Shown here piece by piece: positions 1 to 6,196 of a DNA stretch of 13,428 nt. This DNA is from Candidatus Woesearchaeota archaeon (GTDB lineage Archaea > Nanobdellota > Nanobdellia > CSSed11-243R1). Position 1 is the first letter of the stretch. Every line of letters begins with the position of its first letter. Under the pieces are notes generated by a model. It did no database searches. It worked only from the letters and a program-made list of their open reading frames with translations, and was not told where the DNA came from. Made by a program: the position numbers and the translations under genes. The stretch is taken from the NCBI GenBank assembly GCA_007133845.1, contig SLLY01000076.1:1-13428 (forward strand), given 5' to 3'.

Positions 1-56
1 TTTATAGAATATGAACATCATGACAAAGTTTACAAATAATAAACAAAATTTTTTAT

Positions 57-62
57 AAAAAA
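57..62 (-). terminator. T-run directly after the proS stop codon
   Basis: On the minus strand a run of six T follows the proS TAA without a gap, and more T-rich sequence follows within the next 15 nt. Archaeal RNA polymerase often stops at such oligo-T tracts without a hairpin. No strong stem is visible. The 62 bases left of proS hold no gene that I can see. Confidence 0.35.
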
Positions 63-1496
63 TTAATATGACTTTGCAAAGTAAACATTATACTTTGCTG
101 GTTTTCCACATATAGCACATTCTCCTTTTGCATCTATATTATTAAGTGGGATTCCTGTTGTTTTTGCACCAGTTTCATCTTTAACTTTGTTTTCACATTC
201 CACACACCCACACCATTTTACAAGAACTCTTCCTTCTTTTACTAACTTTTTAAGTTCTTCGTAATCTTTTGCTTTTTTTGTGTGTTCGTCCAAAAATTTT
301 TTAGATTTTTTGTAAAGAGTTTCTTGGATATTTTCAAGAAGTGTTGGGATTTTTTCTTTTAAATCTTTAATTTTTATTTTTTCTTTTTTTCCTGTGTCTC
401 TTCTGACAACTACAACTGCTTTTTCTTTTATGTCCCTTGGGCCAATTTCTATTCTTAGTGGGATTCCTTTTAATTCCCATTCATTGAATTTCCACCCTGG
501 TGTGTATTCGTCTCTATCGTCTAAGTGAATTCTAAATTTGTTTAATTGTTTTGAAATTTCTTTTGCGTGTTTAATTACTTCTTTTTTATTTTCTTCTTTG
601 TAGATTGGGATAATTACTATTTGAGTTGGCGCAATTTTCGGTGGGATTACAAGCCCTTTGTCGTCCCCATGCATTGCAAACATTACTCCGAGCATTCTAG
701 TACTGAATCCCCAAGTATTTTGATAAACATATTTTGTTTCTGAATTTTTATCTAAAAATTTTATGTTATATGCTTTTGCAAATTTTTTTCCATCAAAATG
801 AGCATCTGGTCCCTGAATCATTTTTCCGTCAGGCATCATATACTCTAATGACTTTGAATAAACAGCTCCTGCAAATTTTTCTTTATCTGTTTTTAATGAT
901 TTTGTCCCTTCTAATGCCATGTATTCTTTTACAAATTTATAATAAATGTCCAGTATATCTGTGCATTCTTTTTCTGCTTCTTCTTTATTTGCAAAAACGG
1001 TGTGTCCTTCTTGCCATAAGAATTCCCTTCCTCTTAAAAATGGGCGTGGATGTTTGAATTCCCACCGAACCACATTACACCATTGATTTAATTTTAATGG
1101 TAAATCTCTCCATGAATGAATCCACTTCGAATAAGAATCGTAGATTATTGTTTCGCTGGTTGGACGTATTGCAAGAGGTTCATCGAGTTCAGAATTTCCT
1201 CCTTTTGTGACCCATGCAACTTCCGGATTAAAACCTTCAACGTGTTCTTTTTCTTTATTAAACAAGGATTCGGGAATCAGTAATGGGAAATAAGCATTCT
1301 TAACATTTAATTTTTTAAATTCTGAATTTAAAACTGATTTAACTTTTTCCCATATGGAATAACTGTAAGGTCTATAAATTATACAACCACTTACCATTGA
1401 ATAATCCGCAAGTTCGGATTTTTGGATTACTTCAGGATACCATTCACTAAAATTTTCTTTTTTTACAGTTAGTCCTTGTGTTTTCTTTTCAGCCAT
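63..1496 (-). CDS. proS: Prolyl-tRNA synthetase, archaeal/eukaryotic type
   Basis: This class IIa synthetase activates proline with ATP and charges tRNA-Pro in the cytoplasm. The 477-aa product has the usual length for the archaeal type, which lacks the bacterial editing insertion. Visible landmarks: the substrate-binding RPTSE at 111-115; motif 2 at about 144-166 with the conserved RWEFKHPRPFLR segment; motif 3 around 266-286; an anticodon-binding (HGTP) domain from about 293 to 390; and a C-terminal zinc-type domain with Cys429, Cys431, Cys434, Cys460 and Cys463, ending in a Tyr as is common in this type. The ATG start is supported by a TATA box about 25 nt upstream, which implies a leaderless message. 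It is transcribed away from the 183-aa gene at 1600. All catalytic motifs look intact. Confidence 0.97.
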   Translation of the reverse strand: MAEKKTQGLTVKKENFSEWYPEVIQKSELADYSMVSGCIIYRPYSYSIWEKVKSVLNSEFKKLNVKNAYFPLLIPESLFNKEKEHVEGFNPEVAWVTKGGNSELDEPLAIRPTSETIIYDSYSKWIHSWRDLPLKLNQWCNVVRWEFKHPRPFLRGREFLWQEGHTVFANKEEAEKECTDILDIYYKFVKEYMALEGTKSLKTDKEKFAGAVYSKSLEYMMPDGKMIQGPDAHFDGKKFAKAYNIKFLDKNSETKYVYQNTWGFSTRMLGVMFAMHGDDKGLVIPPKIAPTQIVIIPIYKEENKKEVIKHAKEISKQLNKFRIHLDDRDEYTPGWKFNEWELKGIPLRIEIGPRDIKEKAVVVVRRDTGKKEKIKIKDLKEKIPTLLENIQETLYKKSKKFLDEHTKKAKDYEELKKLVKEGRVLVKWCGCVECENKVKDETGAKTTGIPLNNIDAKGECAICGKPAKYNVYFAKSY

Positions 1497-1516
1497 GATA
1501 ATGAAAAAAGTTGGTT

Positions 1517-1524
1517 TTTTATAA
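1517..1524 (-). promoter_or_regulatory. TATA box of proS
   Basis: The minus strand reads TTATAAAA here, centred about 24 nt upstream of the proS ATG (1496). That is the normal archaeal TATA-to-start-site distance, so transcription probably begins at or next to the start codon. No Shine-Dalgarno motif lies between the two, which agrees with a leaderless mRNA. Confidence 0.6.
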
Positions 1525-1559
1525 TCTTTACTAGAAACGTTTTTTCAAATTTAAAAAGG

Positions 1560-1595
1560 GATATAAACATTAAAAATTTTATATTATAGGGTGGT
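1560..1595 (+). promoter_or_regulatory. TATA box and Shine-Dalgarno site of the 183-aa gene
   Basis: GATATAAAC at about 1560-1568 fits an archaeal TATA box and puts the start site near 1588. GGGTGGT at 1589-1595 is a good match to the archaeal anti-SD sequence and sits 4 nt before the ATG at 1600. The SD spacing favours this ATG over the in-frame GTG at 1591, which lies inside the SD motif. The leader would be only about 12 nt. Confidence 0.6.
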
Positions 1596-1599
1596 AAAT

Positions 1600-2151
1600 A
1601 TGTCTGATGAAAAAATGGATGAAGTTGAAAAAATGGTGTGGGCAGGAGAAAGACTAAAGAAGTTATTGTGGAAAGGAGAGGGTGAACCGCCTACTGCATT
1701 TGATGAGGACGTTCTTGAAAACGGATATATTCAAAACGATATGGGAAATTCAAGATATTACAAACCTTATGGAGAATTAACTTTTGAAAAAATTAAAAGT
1801 ATAGAAGGAGAACTTCTAAAAAAAGGAAAGGAATACGAGAAGAATCGTGGGGTTATTTCGACGTTTGAAATGGATGGGGGAAAAATTGAACTTTCGATAC
1901 TTGGAGAAAAGGAAGCCCATAGATGTTTAGGATATAAAATAGGGGACAGGGAGATAAAAATAATAGATGCTGGTTTAGAGATTGAACCATTCATACATTT
2001 ATTAAAATATTCAAATTCAACCCCAGAAGAATTGATGAGTTACATAGAAAAAAAATCTTTTGTATATGAACACTCTGAAAATAAAGAAAAATTATCTGAG
2101 GATTTATTGGAAATTTTTAAAGCTTATAAAAAAGATGTTCGGGAGAATTAG
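1600..2151 (+). CDS. Hypothetical acidic/basic soluble protein, 183 aa
   Basis: I do not recognise a family. The product is hydrophilic and charged throughout, with no signal peptide, membrane segment or Cys cluster. The first 30 residues are a charged helix with two EKM-type repeats and Trp residues (MVWAGERLKKLLWKGEGE). The middle (about 60-125) alternates short predicted strands and charged stretches and could be a small alpha/beta domain. The last 40 residues look helical and Lys/Glu-rich. I chose ATG 1600, not GTG 1591, because a GGGTGGT Shine-Dalgarno site would otherwise lie inside the coding frame. The gene has its own TATA box, diverges from proS, and is followed 93 nt later by metG in the same direction. 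Its base composition resembles the neighbours, so nothing points to recent transfer. Confidence 0.75.
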   Translation: MSDEKMDEVEKMVWAGERLKKLLWKGEGEPPTAFDEDVLENGYIQNDMGNSRYYKPYGELTFEKIKSIEGELLKKGKEYEKNRGVISTFEMDGGKIELSILGEKEAHRCLGYKIGDREIKIIDAGLEIEPFIHLLKYSNSTPEELMSYIEKKSFVYEHSENKEKLSEDLLEIFKAYKKDVREN

Positions 2152-2233
2152 AAAGTTCCATATAACAAAATGCATCTGCACAAATATAAATAAAAACCTT
2201 AAGTATTTAATTCTGTAATTTTTGAAATTTTTT

Positions 2234-2239
2234 GGTGAT
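2234..2239 (+). promoter_or_regulatory. Shine-Dalgarno site of metG
   Basis: GGTGAT lies 5 nt before the metG ATG and matches the archaeal 16S anti-SD. Upstream, AT-rich TATA-like stretches occur around 2181-2192 (ATATAAATAAA) and 2202-2210 (GTATTTAAT). Either could be the promoter, so metG probably has its own short leader and is not leaderless. Confidence 0.55.
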
Positions 2240-2244
2240 GTTTA

Positions 2245-3906
2245 ATGAAAAAGATTTTAGTTTGTTCGGCTTGGCCTTATGGGTACTCAATGCCACATTT
2301 AGGTAATTTAATGTCTTCTCTTTTGTCGGGAGATGTTTTTGCAAGATATTATAAAATGAAGGGTTTCGATACACTTTATGTTTCTGGAACTGATGTGCAT
2401 GGAACTCGTGCTGAATTTGAAGCTGCTAAAAAAGGCATAGATGTTAAATCTCTTTTAGAAAAAAATCATAATTATCTAAAAAAATTAATCGAAAATTTCA
2501 ACATAGAATTTGACAATTATACGCATACAGAATCAGAGAATCATAAAGATTTTGTTGAAGAAATCTATATGGAAATGGAAAAAAATGGTAATATAATAAC
2601 GAAGGAGGAAGAGCGAGCGTTTTGTAAAGATTGTAATGTTTTTCTCGCAGATGCTTTCATAGAAGGTGTTTGTCCTAAATGTGAATATGCCTATGCGAAG
2701 GGTAATCAGTGTGAAAAGTGTGGCACTCTTTTAGAAGCTGAGGAATTGAAAGAGCCTAAATGTAAAATTTGCAATCATTCGAATATAATCTTCAAAGAAA
2801 CTAAACATTGGTTTTTAGATTTGAAAAAACTGCAACCAAACATAGAAAAGTTTGTGGATAGTAGAAAGGAAGGTTGGAGTAAAAATGTTGTTAATATGAC
2901 AAAAAATTTCTTAAATGAAGGGTTAAAACCTAGAGCAATAACTAGAGATTTAAAATGGGGTATTCACGCACCATTTATGGGCGCAGAAGATAAAATAATT
3001 TATGTTTGGGGTGAGGCAGCATTAGGTTATGTCTCGGCTACAAAAGAATATTTTATGGATAAAGAAAAACCTGAAAGATGGAAAGAGTTCTGGATGGGAG
3101 ATAATGTTAAACAAATATATACAATGGCAAAGGACAATATACCTTTCCACACAATTTTCTTCCCTGCTCAATTAATAGCATCTGAAAAAGGATATCATTT
3201 GCCAGATATAATTTCTGCGACAGAGTATTTGAATTGGATAGAAAATGAAAAATTTTCAAAAAGTAGAAATGTTGGAATATTTATGGATGATGCGTTGGAG
3301 ATTCTTCCGGCCCCATATTGGAGATTCTATTTGTTGTACGATAGACCAGAATCGAGAGACACATCTTTCTCTTGGAAAGAACTCAATAAGACAATAAACA
3401 TGGTTTTAATTGGAGATTTATGTAATTTTGTTAATAGAACACTTCAATTTTTAGATAAAAATTATATTTTGAAGGTTCCAAATGCAGAATTAGATGAAGC
3501 AGATAGAGCGCTCATAGATAAAATACACATAACAGAATCTGTTGTTTCAGAAATACTTGATGCAGGAAATGTGAAAGATGCCATTGATATGATTATTAAT
3601 CTTTGTAGAGAAGCTAACACATACTTCCAGCAGAGAGAACCTTGGAAAAACGTAGAAAAGCGGGATGCGACAATATACACATCTATGCAATTGGTGAAGG
3701 CTTTAGCGGTTTTTATGCGTCCGTTTACTCCTTCCATTTCAGAGAAGCTGTGGGAAACGCTCAATATAGATAGAGAATTGGTGTGGAGTGAACTCAAAGT
3801 TGGTATGGAAGCGGGACATGAGATAAAAAAACCTGAAATTTTAATTGATAGCATAGATATTGAAGAAGTTAAGAAAAAATACGATTCACTCAAAAAGGAG
3901 AACTGA
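2245..3906 (+). CDS. metG: Methionyl-tRNA synthetase
   Basis: This class I synthetase charges initiator and elongator tRNA-Met. In the 553-aa product the HIGH signature is HLGN at 18-21 and the KMSKS signature is KFSKS at 336-340. Between them lies the connective peptide with four CxxC knuckles (Cys127/130, 143/146, 156/159, 173/176), the double-zinc arrangement found in archaeal MetRS. The C-terminal third is an all-helical anticodon-binding domain containing the REPW segment. The protein stops soon after that domain. Longer archaeal MetRS carry an appended C-terminal tRNA-binding (EMAP/Trbp-like) domain, which is absent here and may be encoded elsewhere or missing. The start follows a GGTGAT Shine-Dalgarno site. 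The gene lies downstream of, and in the same direction as, the 183-aa gene, but the 93-nt gap suggests a separate promoter. Confidence 0.97.
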   Translation: MKKILVCSAWPYGYSMPHLGNLMSSLLSGDVFARYYKMKGFDTLYVSGTDVHGTRAEFEAAKKGIDVKSLLEKNHNYLKKLIENFNIEFDNYTHTESENHKDFVEEIYMEMEKNGNIITKEEERAFCKDCNVFLADAFIEGVCPKCEYAYAKGNQCEKCGTLLEAEELKEPKCKICNHSNIIFKETKHWFLDLKKLQPNIEKFVDSRKEGWSKNVVNMTKNFLNEGLKPRAITRDLKWGIHAPFMGAEDKIIYVWGEAALGYVSATKEYFMDKEKPERWKEFWMGDNVKQIYTMAKDNIPFHTIFFPAQLIASEKGYHLPDIISATEYLNWIENEKFSKSRNVGIFMDDALEILPAPYWRFYLLYDRPESRDTSFSWKELNKTINMVLIGDLCNFVNRTLQFLDKNYILKVPNAELDEADRALIDKIHITESVVSEILDAGNVKDAIDMIINLCREANTYFQQREPWKNVEKRDATIYTSMQLVKALAVFMRPFTPSISEKLWETLNIDRELVWSELKVGMEAGHEIKKPEILIDSIDIEEVKKKYDSLKKEN

Positions 3907-3957
3907 AAGTATATACTACAAAACAACCTTTACTAAATCCATTTCGAAGTAAATGAG

Positions 3958-3967
3958 TGTATATAAA
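3958..3967 (+). promoter_or_regulatory. TATA box ahead of the 31-codon ORF
   Basis: TGTATATAAAC is a strong TATA-like element in the non-coding spacer after metG. It predicts transcription from about 3987, which is 23 nt before the small ORF at 4010. Bases 3960-3973 (TATATAAACAAAGA) recur identically at 12940-12953, in front of the winged-helix gene. Confidence 0.5.
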
Positions 3968-4009
3968 CAAAGAGGTTTTTCAAATAACATAGCTTTGGCA
4001 GGTGAGGGT

Positions 4010-4105
4010 ATGGAGAAAGACGAAGTAGAAGAATATGAAGATGTTTCTTTTAGCAGACAATTTAGATTAGGGGAATTTTCTGAACAACAGGAAAATTCTC
4101 AATGA
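4010..4105 (+). CDS. Possible 31-aa acidic small protein
   Basis: An ATG-to-TGA frame of 31 codons begins MEKDEVEEYEDVSFSRQF and ends ENSQ. It is preceded by a GGTGAGG stretch (4001-4007) that resembles a Shine-Dalgarno site, though close to the ATG, and by a TATA box about 50 nt upstream. The peptide is very acidic in its first half, has no Cys and no membrane segment. Its last ten codons coincide with a 10-bp hairpin followed by a T-run, so the transcript could equally be a small non-coding RNA. I recognise no family. Coding is plausible because promoter, SD and stop are in the right order, but a frame this short can arise by chance. Confidence 0.4.
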   Translation: MEKDEVEEYEDVSFSRQFRLGEFSEQQENSQ

Positions 4106-4111
4106 TTTTTT
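4071..4111 (+). terminator. Hairpin plus T-run ending the small transcript
   Basis: Bases 4071-4080 pair with 4091-4100 over ten positions (one G-T wobble) around a 10-nt loop, and a run of T starts at 4105-4106 just downstream. The order stem, short spacer, T-tract looks like an intrinsic terminator or the stable 3' end of a small RNA. The stem lies inside the 3' end of the 31-codon ORF. True hairpin terminators are not the rule in archaea, so the T-tract may do most of the work. Confidence 0.45.
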
Positions 4112-4148
4112 TCTTTTAAATTTTAAATTTCTTAAATTTCAATTAAAT

Positions 4149-4153
4149 AAAAA
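4149..4153 (-). terminator. Oligo-T stop downstream of tRNA-Ile
   Basis: On the minus strand, five T follow about 8 nt beyond the tRNA discriminator base. This is a typical position for an archaeal tRNA terminator. The sequence between the tRNA end and this tract does not encode CCA. Confidence 0.45.
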
Positions 4154-4174
4154 TAGAATATGGCCCAGGAGAGA

Positions 4175-4223
4175 CTTTCATGCATTTTCTTTGGTGCAGC
4201 TTTCTTTCCCAAAGAAAGGTGCT
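4175..4223 (-). other. Intron 2 of tRNA-Ile, T-loop position 59/60 (49 nt)
   Basis: Removing 4223-4175 joins A59 (4224) to U60 (4174) and restores the canonical 7-nt T-loop. The splice region folds as a relaxed bulge-helix-bulge: outer helix is the T-stem GAGAG/CUCUC, central 4-bp helix UUCA (4229-4226) with UGAA (4180-4177), bulges AAA and AGU cut after their second base. The inner helix is GCA/UGC, offset by one extra A, so the inner side is imperfect. The intron body can form either of two hairpins (8 bp around a GGG loop, or 9 bp between UUUCUUUGG and CCAAAGAAA). Confidence 0.85.
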
Positions 4224-4255
4224 TTTGAACTCTCGACCTCACGCTTATCAGGCGT

Positions 4256-4279
4256 TTAAGCATCTTTTTTTATTAGATT
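4256..4279 (-). other. Intron 1 of tRNA-Ile, position 27/28 (24 nt)
   Basis: Removing 4279-4256 joins C27 (4280) to A28 (4255) and makes a perfect 5-bp anticodon stem. The precursor forms a complete bulge-helix-bulge: outer helix GGUG/CGCC, central helix GAGC/GCUU, inner helix AUCU/AGAU with a 9-nt A-rich loop, and two 3-nt bulges, GCA and AAA, cut after their second base. This is an intron outside the usual 37/38 site. Confidence 0.88.
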
Positions 4280-4326
4280 GCGCTCCACCAGACTAAGCTA
4301 CCGGGCCATATCTGAAAAATAGTAAT

Positions 4327-4349
4327 GTTTATTTAAAAAGTTAACTTTT
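4327..4349. promoter_or_regulatory. Shared divergent TATA region and palindrome between tRNA-Ile and metK
   Basis: The minus strand reads TTTAAATAAAC (4337-4327), centred about 26 nt from the tRNA 5' end. The plus strand reads ATTTAAAAAG (4331-4340), centred about 24 nt from the metK ATG. The two TATA boxes overlap almost completely. A perfect 14-bp palindrome, AAAAGTTAACTTTT (4336-4349), overlaps the metK side. metK would be leaderless, leaving no room for a SAM riboswitch. Confidence 0.55.
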
Positions 4350-4358
4350 ATTATAAAC

Positions 4359-5495
4359 ATGAAAAAACTAATCACGTCAGAATCTGTAACTGAAGGACAC
4401 CCTGATAAAATTTGTGATCAAATTTCTGATGCGATATTAGATAAATTAATTGGTCAGGACCCCTATTCTAGGGTTGCTGTTGAAACTCTTGCAACACGCG
4501 GTTTAATTATTGTAGCTGGTGAGGTAACCACTGAAGGTTATGTAGATGTTCAAAAGACTGCGAGAGAAGTTATAAAAAAAGTTGGTTATGCGAATCCAAA
4601 ATATGGTTTTGATTTTGATTCTTGTGCTGTTCTGGTTGCGTTGCACGAACAATCTCCAGATATAGCGAGAGGAGTTGTTAAAGAAGATTTGGGTGCTGGA
4701 GACCAAGGACTTGTTTATGGTTACGCAACAAATGAAACAAAAGAGATGATGCCTCTTCCTATAACTCTAGCTCATAAATTAACCATGAAGTTAGCAGAAG
4801 TTAGAAAAGATGGAACGCTTCCATGGGTTAGACCAGATGGAAAATCGCAAGTTACGGTAGAATATGAGGAAGGGCAACCAAAAAGGATTGATACAATTGT
4901 CGTATCCACACAACATGATCCAAACATTAAAAATGAAACAATCAAAGAAAAAATCATTGAAAAAGTAATTCGTCCTTTTTGTGGAGAATTGATAGATAAA
5001 AAAACAAAATATTTCATAAATCCTACAGGAAGATTTGTTATAGGCGGTCCACCCGGAGATACTGGTTTGACTGGCAGAAAAATAATTGTTGACACTTATG
5101 GAGGTGTGGGGAGTCACGGAGGTGGAGCGTATTCAGGTAAGGATCCATCTAAGGTTGATCGTTCTGCATCTTATATGGCTAGATATATTGCAAAAAATGT
5201 GGTTGCATCGGGTTTAGCAGATAAATTTGAAATACAAATTGCATATGCAATAGGCGTTTCTAAACCGGTTTCTATAATGATTGATTCAAAAGGGACAAAC
5301 AAAATTTCTGAAGAAAAAATTCTTGAATTGATTGAAAATAATTTTGACATGTCTCCAAGTGGCATAATAAAAACATTGAATTTAAGAAAACCTGTTTATG
5401 AAAAAACAGCCACATATGGACATTTCGGAAGAAACGCTTTTCCGTGGGAAAAAACAGATGTTGCTAAAAAATTAAAAAATGAGGCTGGATTATAA
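4359..5495 (+). CDS. metK: S-adenosylmethionine synthetase, bacterial type
   Basis: It makes S-adenosylmethionine from methionine and ATP, releasing phosphate and diphosphate, in the cytoplasm. The 378-aa product follows the three-domain bacterial/eukaryotic MetK layout: the N-terminal [19 protein letters not shown] segment (GHPDK at 13-17), the GAGDQG nucleotide-site motif near 113-118, [12 protein letters not shown] in the middle and the glycine-rich [17 protein letters not shown] loop. This is not the unrelated-looking archaeal MAT family that most archaea use, so descent by transfer from bacteria, probably old, is the likely explanation. Its A+T-rich codon use matches its neighbours. The start is leaderless, 24 nt after a TATA box shared with the divergent tRNA. 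Its product supplies the methyl donor for the methyltransferase encoded at 11780. Confidence 0.97.
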   Translation: MKKLITSESVTEGHPDKICDQISDAILDKLIGQDPYSRVAVETLATRGLIIVAGEVTTEGYVDVQKTAREVIKKVGYANPKYGFDFDSCAVLVALHEQSPDIARGVVKEDLGAGDQGLVYGYATNETKEMMPLPITLAHKLTMKLAEVRKDGTLPWVRPDGKSQVTVEYEEGQPKRIDTIVVSTQHDPNIKNETIKEKIIEKVIRPFCGELIDKKTKYFINPTGRFVIGGPPGDTGLTGRKIIVDTYGGVGSHGGGAYSGKDPSKVDRSASYMARYIAKNVVASGLADKFEIQIAYAIGVSKPVSIMIDSKGTNKISEEKILELIENNFDMSPSGIIKTLNLRKPVYEKTATYGHFGRNAFPWEKTDVAKKLKNEAGL

Positions 5496-5613
5496 TCCTT
5501 GTTTTACCGAAAAATTTTTTCCGCAGAAAAAACATTGGAGTCTTTTATTTCTTAAATTGTTCTTATTTCTAGGTATGAATTTTCTTTTTCTATTGCATCT
5601 GGGGCATTTAAGT

Positions 5614-6174
5614 TCAAATGCCAATCCCAACATCTCCTCTTATACCGGGAATGCTTATCAGCCCGCCACCTATGCAATCAGAAATACCTCCAATCGCTCC
5701 TGTGTAAGAACTCCATATTATTGCAATTATGATAAGAGGGATTACTAAATCTGCTATTAGGATTATCGTGCCTATTATCGGGATTATTGCAAGTATAGAA
5801 AGAATATGCAATATAAAAAGTATAAGTGTAAGAATTAGAAGTATGTACAAACTTCCTGAAATGGGTGCTACTGCAGGTTCTATTGCGCTTCCAATCCATG
5901 GTAATCTTGGGCCTAAAAATGCTCCAAGTGTACCGAAGAATTCTCCCATTATTATAGCGAAAACAATTAATACCAAACCTAGTTGGGGGCACGAACCTGA
6001 AACTGCTGCCGCACCAAACGCGGCTCCAAATCCGATTCCTAATTTTATCAAAAGCCCGGGTATCCCTTTCAATGTGCTCTTTAGCATAAATTTGAGAACT
6101 ATTATAGGTATAAGTGTGAATGCTGCGAATAACCAACTCATAATAAAAAATATTATTTTACTTATTAAAAACAT
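5614..6174 (-). CDS. Small polytopic membrane protein, unknown function (186 aa)
   Basis: The product is almost entirely hydrophobic, with membrane segments suggested at about 4-29, 44-60, 63-88, 108-128 and 129-155. A short basic loop lies at about 28-44 (KFMLKSTLKGIPG), a Gly/Ala-rich stretch at 45-60 and a Gly/Ile tail from 159. One Cys pair (62 and 167) could bridge loops. I recognise no family. Two other long frames cover the same DNA, one per strand, but they are rich in scattered Ile/Pro/Asn or Tyr/Arg/Asn without domain character, as expected of shadows of an Ile/Gly-rich gene. The start is uncertain: ATG 6174 lies only about 19 nt from the best TATA box, while Met12 (6141) would fit a short leader. 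It diverges from valS and converges on metK. Confidence 0.65.
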   Translation of the reverse strand: MFLISKIIFFIMSWLFAAFTLIPIIVLKFMLKSTLKGIPGLLIKLGIGFGAAFGAAAVSGSCPQLGLVLIVFAIIMGEFFGTLGAFLGPRLPWIGSAIEPAVAPISGSLYILLILTLILFILHILSILAIIPIIGTIILIADLVIPLIIIAIIWSSYTGAIGGISDCIGGGLISIPGIRGDVGIGI

Positions 6175-6188
6175 TACTAAAAGAAAAG

Positions 6189-6196
6189 TTATTTAA
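6189..6196. promoter_or_regulatory. Divergent TATA box between the membrane protein gene and valS
   Basis: TTATTTAA on the plus strand (TTAAATAA on the minus) is the only TATA-like element in the gap. It is about 28 nt from the valS ATG at 6221, suiting a leaderless or near-leaderless valS, and about 19 nt from the first ATG of the membrane protein gene. As in the tRNA/metK spacer, one AT-rich element may serve both directions. Confidence 0.45.

Larger units (their letters stand above)
4161..4307 (-). tRNA. tRNA-Ile (anticodon GAU) with two introns
   Basis: The 147-nt gene gives a 74-nt mature tRNA (CCA not encoded) once two introns are removed. On the minus strand the acceptor arm GGCCCGG (4307-4301) pairs with CUGGGCC (4168-4162; one G-U), with discriminator A at 4161. 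The D-stem GCUU/GAGC encloses a 9-nt loop with the GG pair. After splicing, the anticodon stem is a perfect CACGC/GCGUG around loop CUGAUAA, with anticodon GAU at 4249-4247. The variable loop is AGGUC, and the T-arm GAGAG/CUCUC closes a standard UUCAAAU loop that appears only after removing intron 2. G15 can pair with C48. Unspliced, neither the anticodon stem base 27 nor the T-loop is correct, which strongly supports both introns. It reads AUU and AUC. A TATA element lies about 26 nt upstream. Confidence 0.93.

Noticed and set aside
71..82. Perfect palindrome ACTTTGCAAAGT
   Set aside because: It lies in the last codons of proS (encoding part of FAKSY) and has no T-run or promoter next to it; chance is the simplest reading.
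734..1057. A 107-codon plus-strand frame inside proS
   Set aside because: Leu/Phe-rich shadow of the strongly supported minus-strand proS.
3987..4105. Small transcript after metG as a C/D-box RNA
   Set aside because: No paired RUGAUGA and CUGA boxes with matching C'/D' elements at proper spacing are visible.
4308..4358. Possible SAM riboswitch upstream of metK
   Set aside because: The TATA-to-ATG distance indicates a leaderless mRNA, so there is no 5' leader to hold a riboswitch.
5479..5748. An 89-codon plus-strand frame starting inside the end of metK
   Set aside because: It overlaps the metK 3' end and the tail of the membrane protein gene, and shows no start signals. The 118-nt gap 5496-5613 holds no convincing gene.
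5678..6136. A 152-codon minus-strand frame within the membrane protein gene
   Set aside because: Tyr/Arg/Asn/Ser-rich translation with no structure; it is a frame-shifted reading of the hydrophobic protein.
5729..6196. A 155-codon plus-strand frame opposite the membrane protein gene
   Set aside because: Its composition (scattered Ile, Pro, Asn, no domain pattern) is what the complement of an Ile/Gly-rich hydrophobic gene produces, and it has no SD site or well-placed TATA box.
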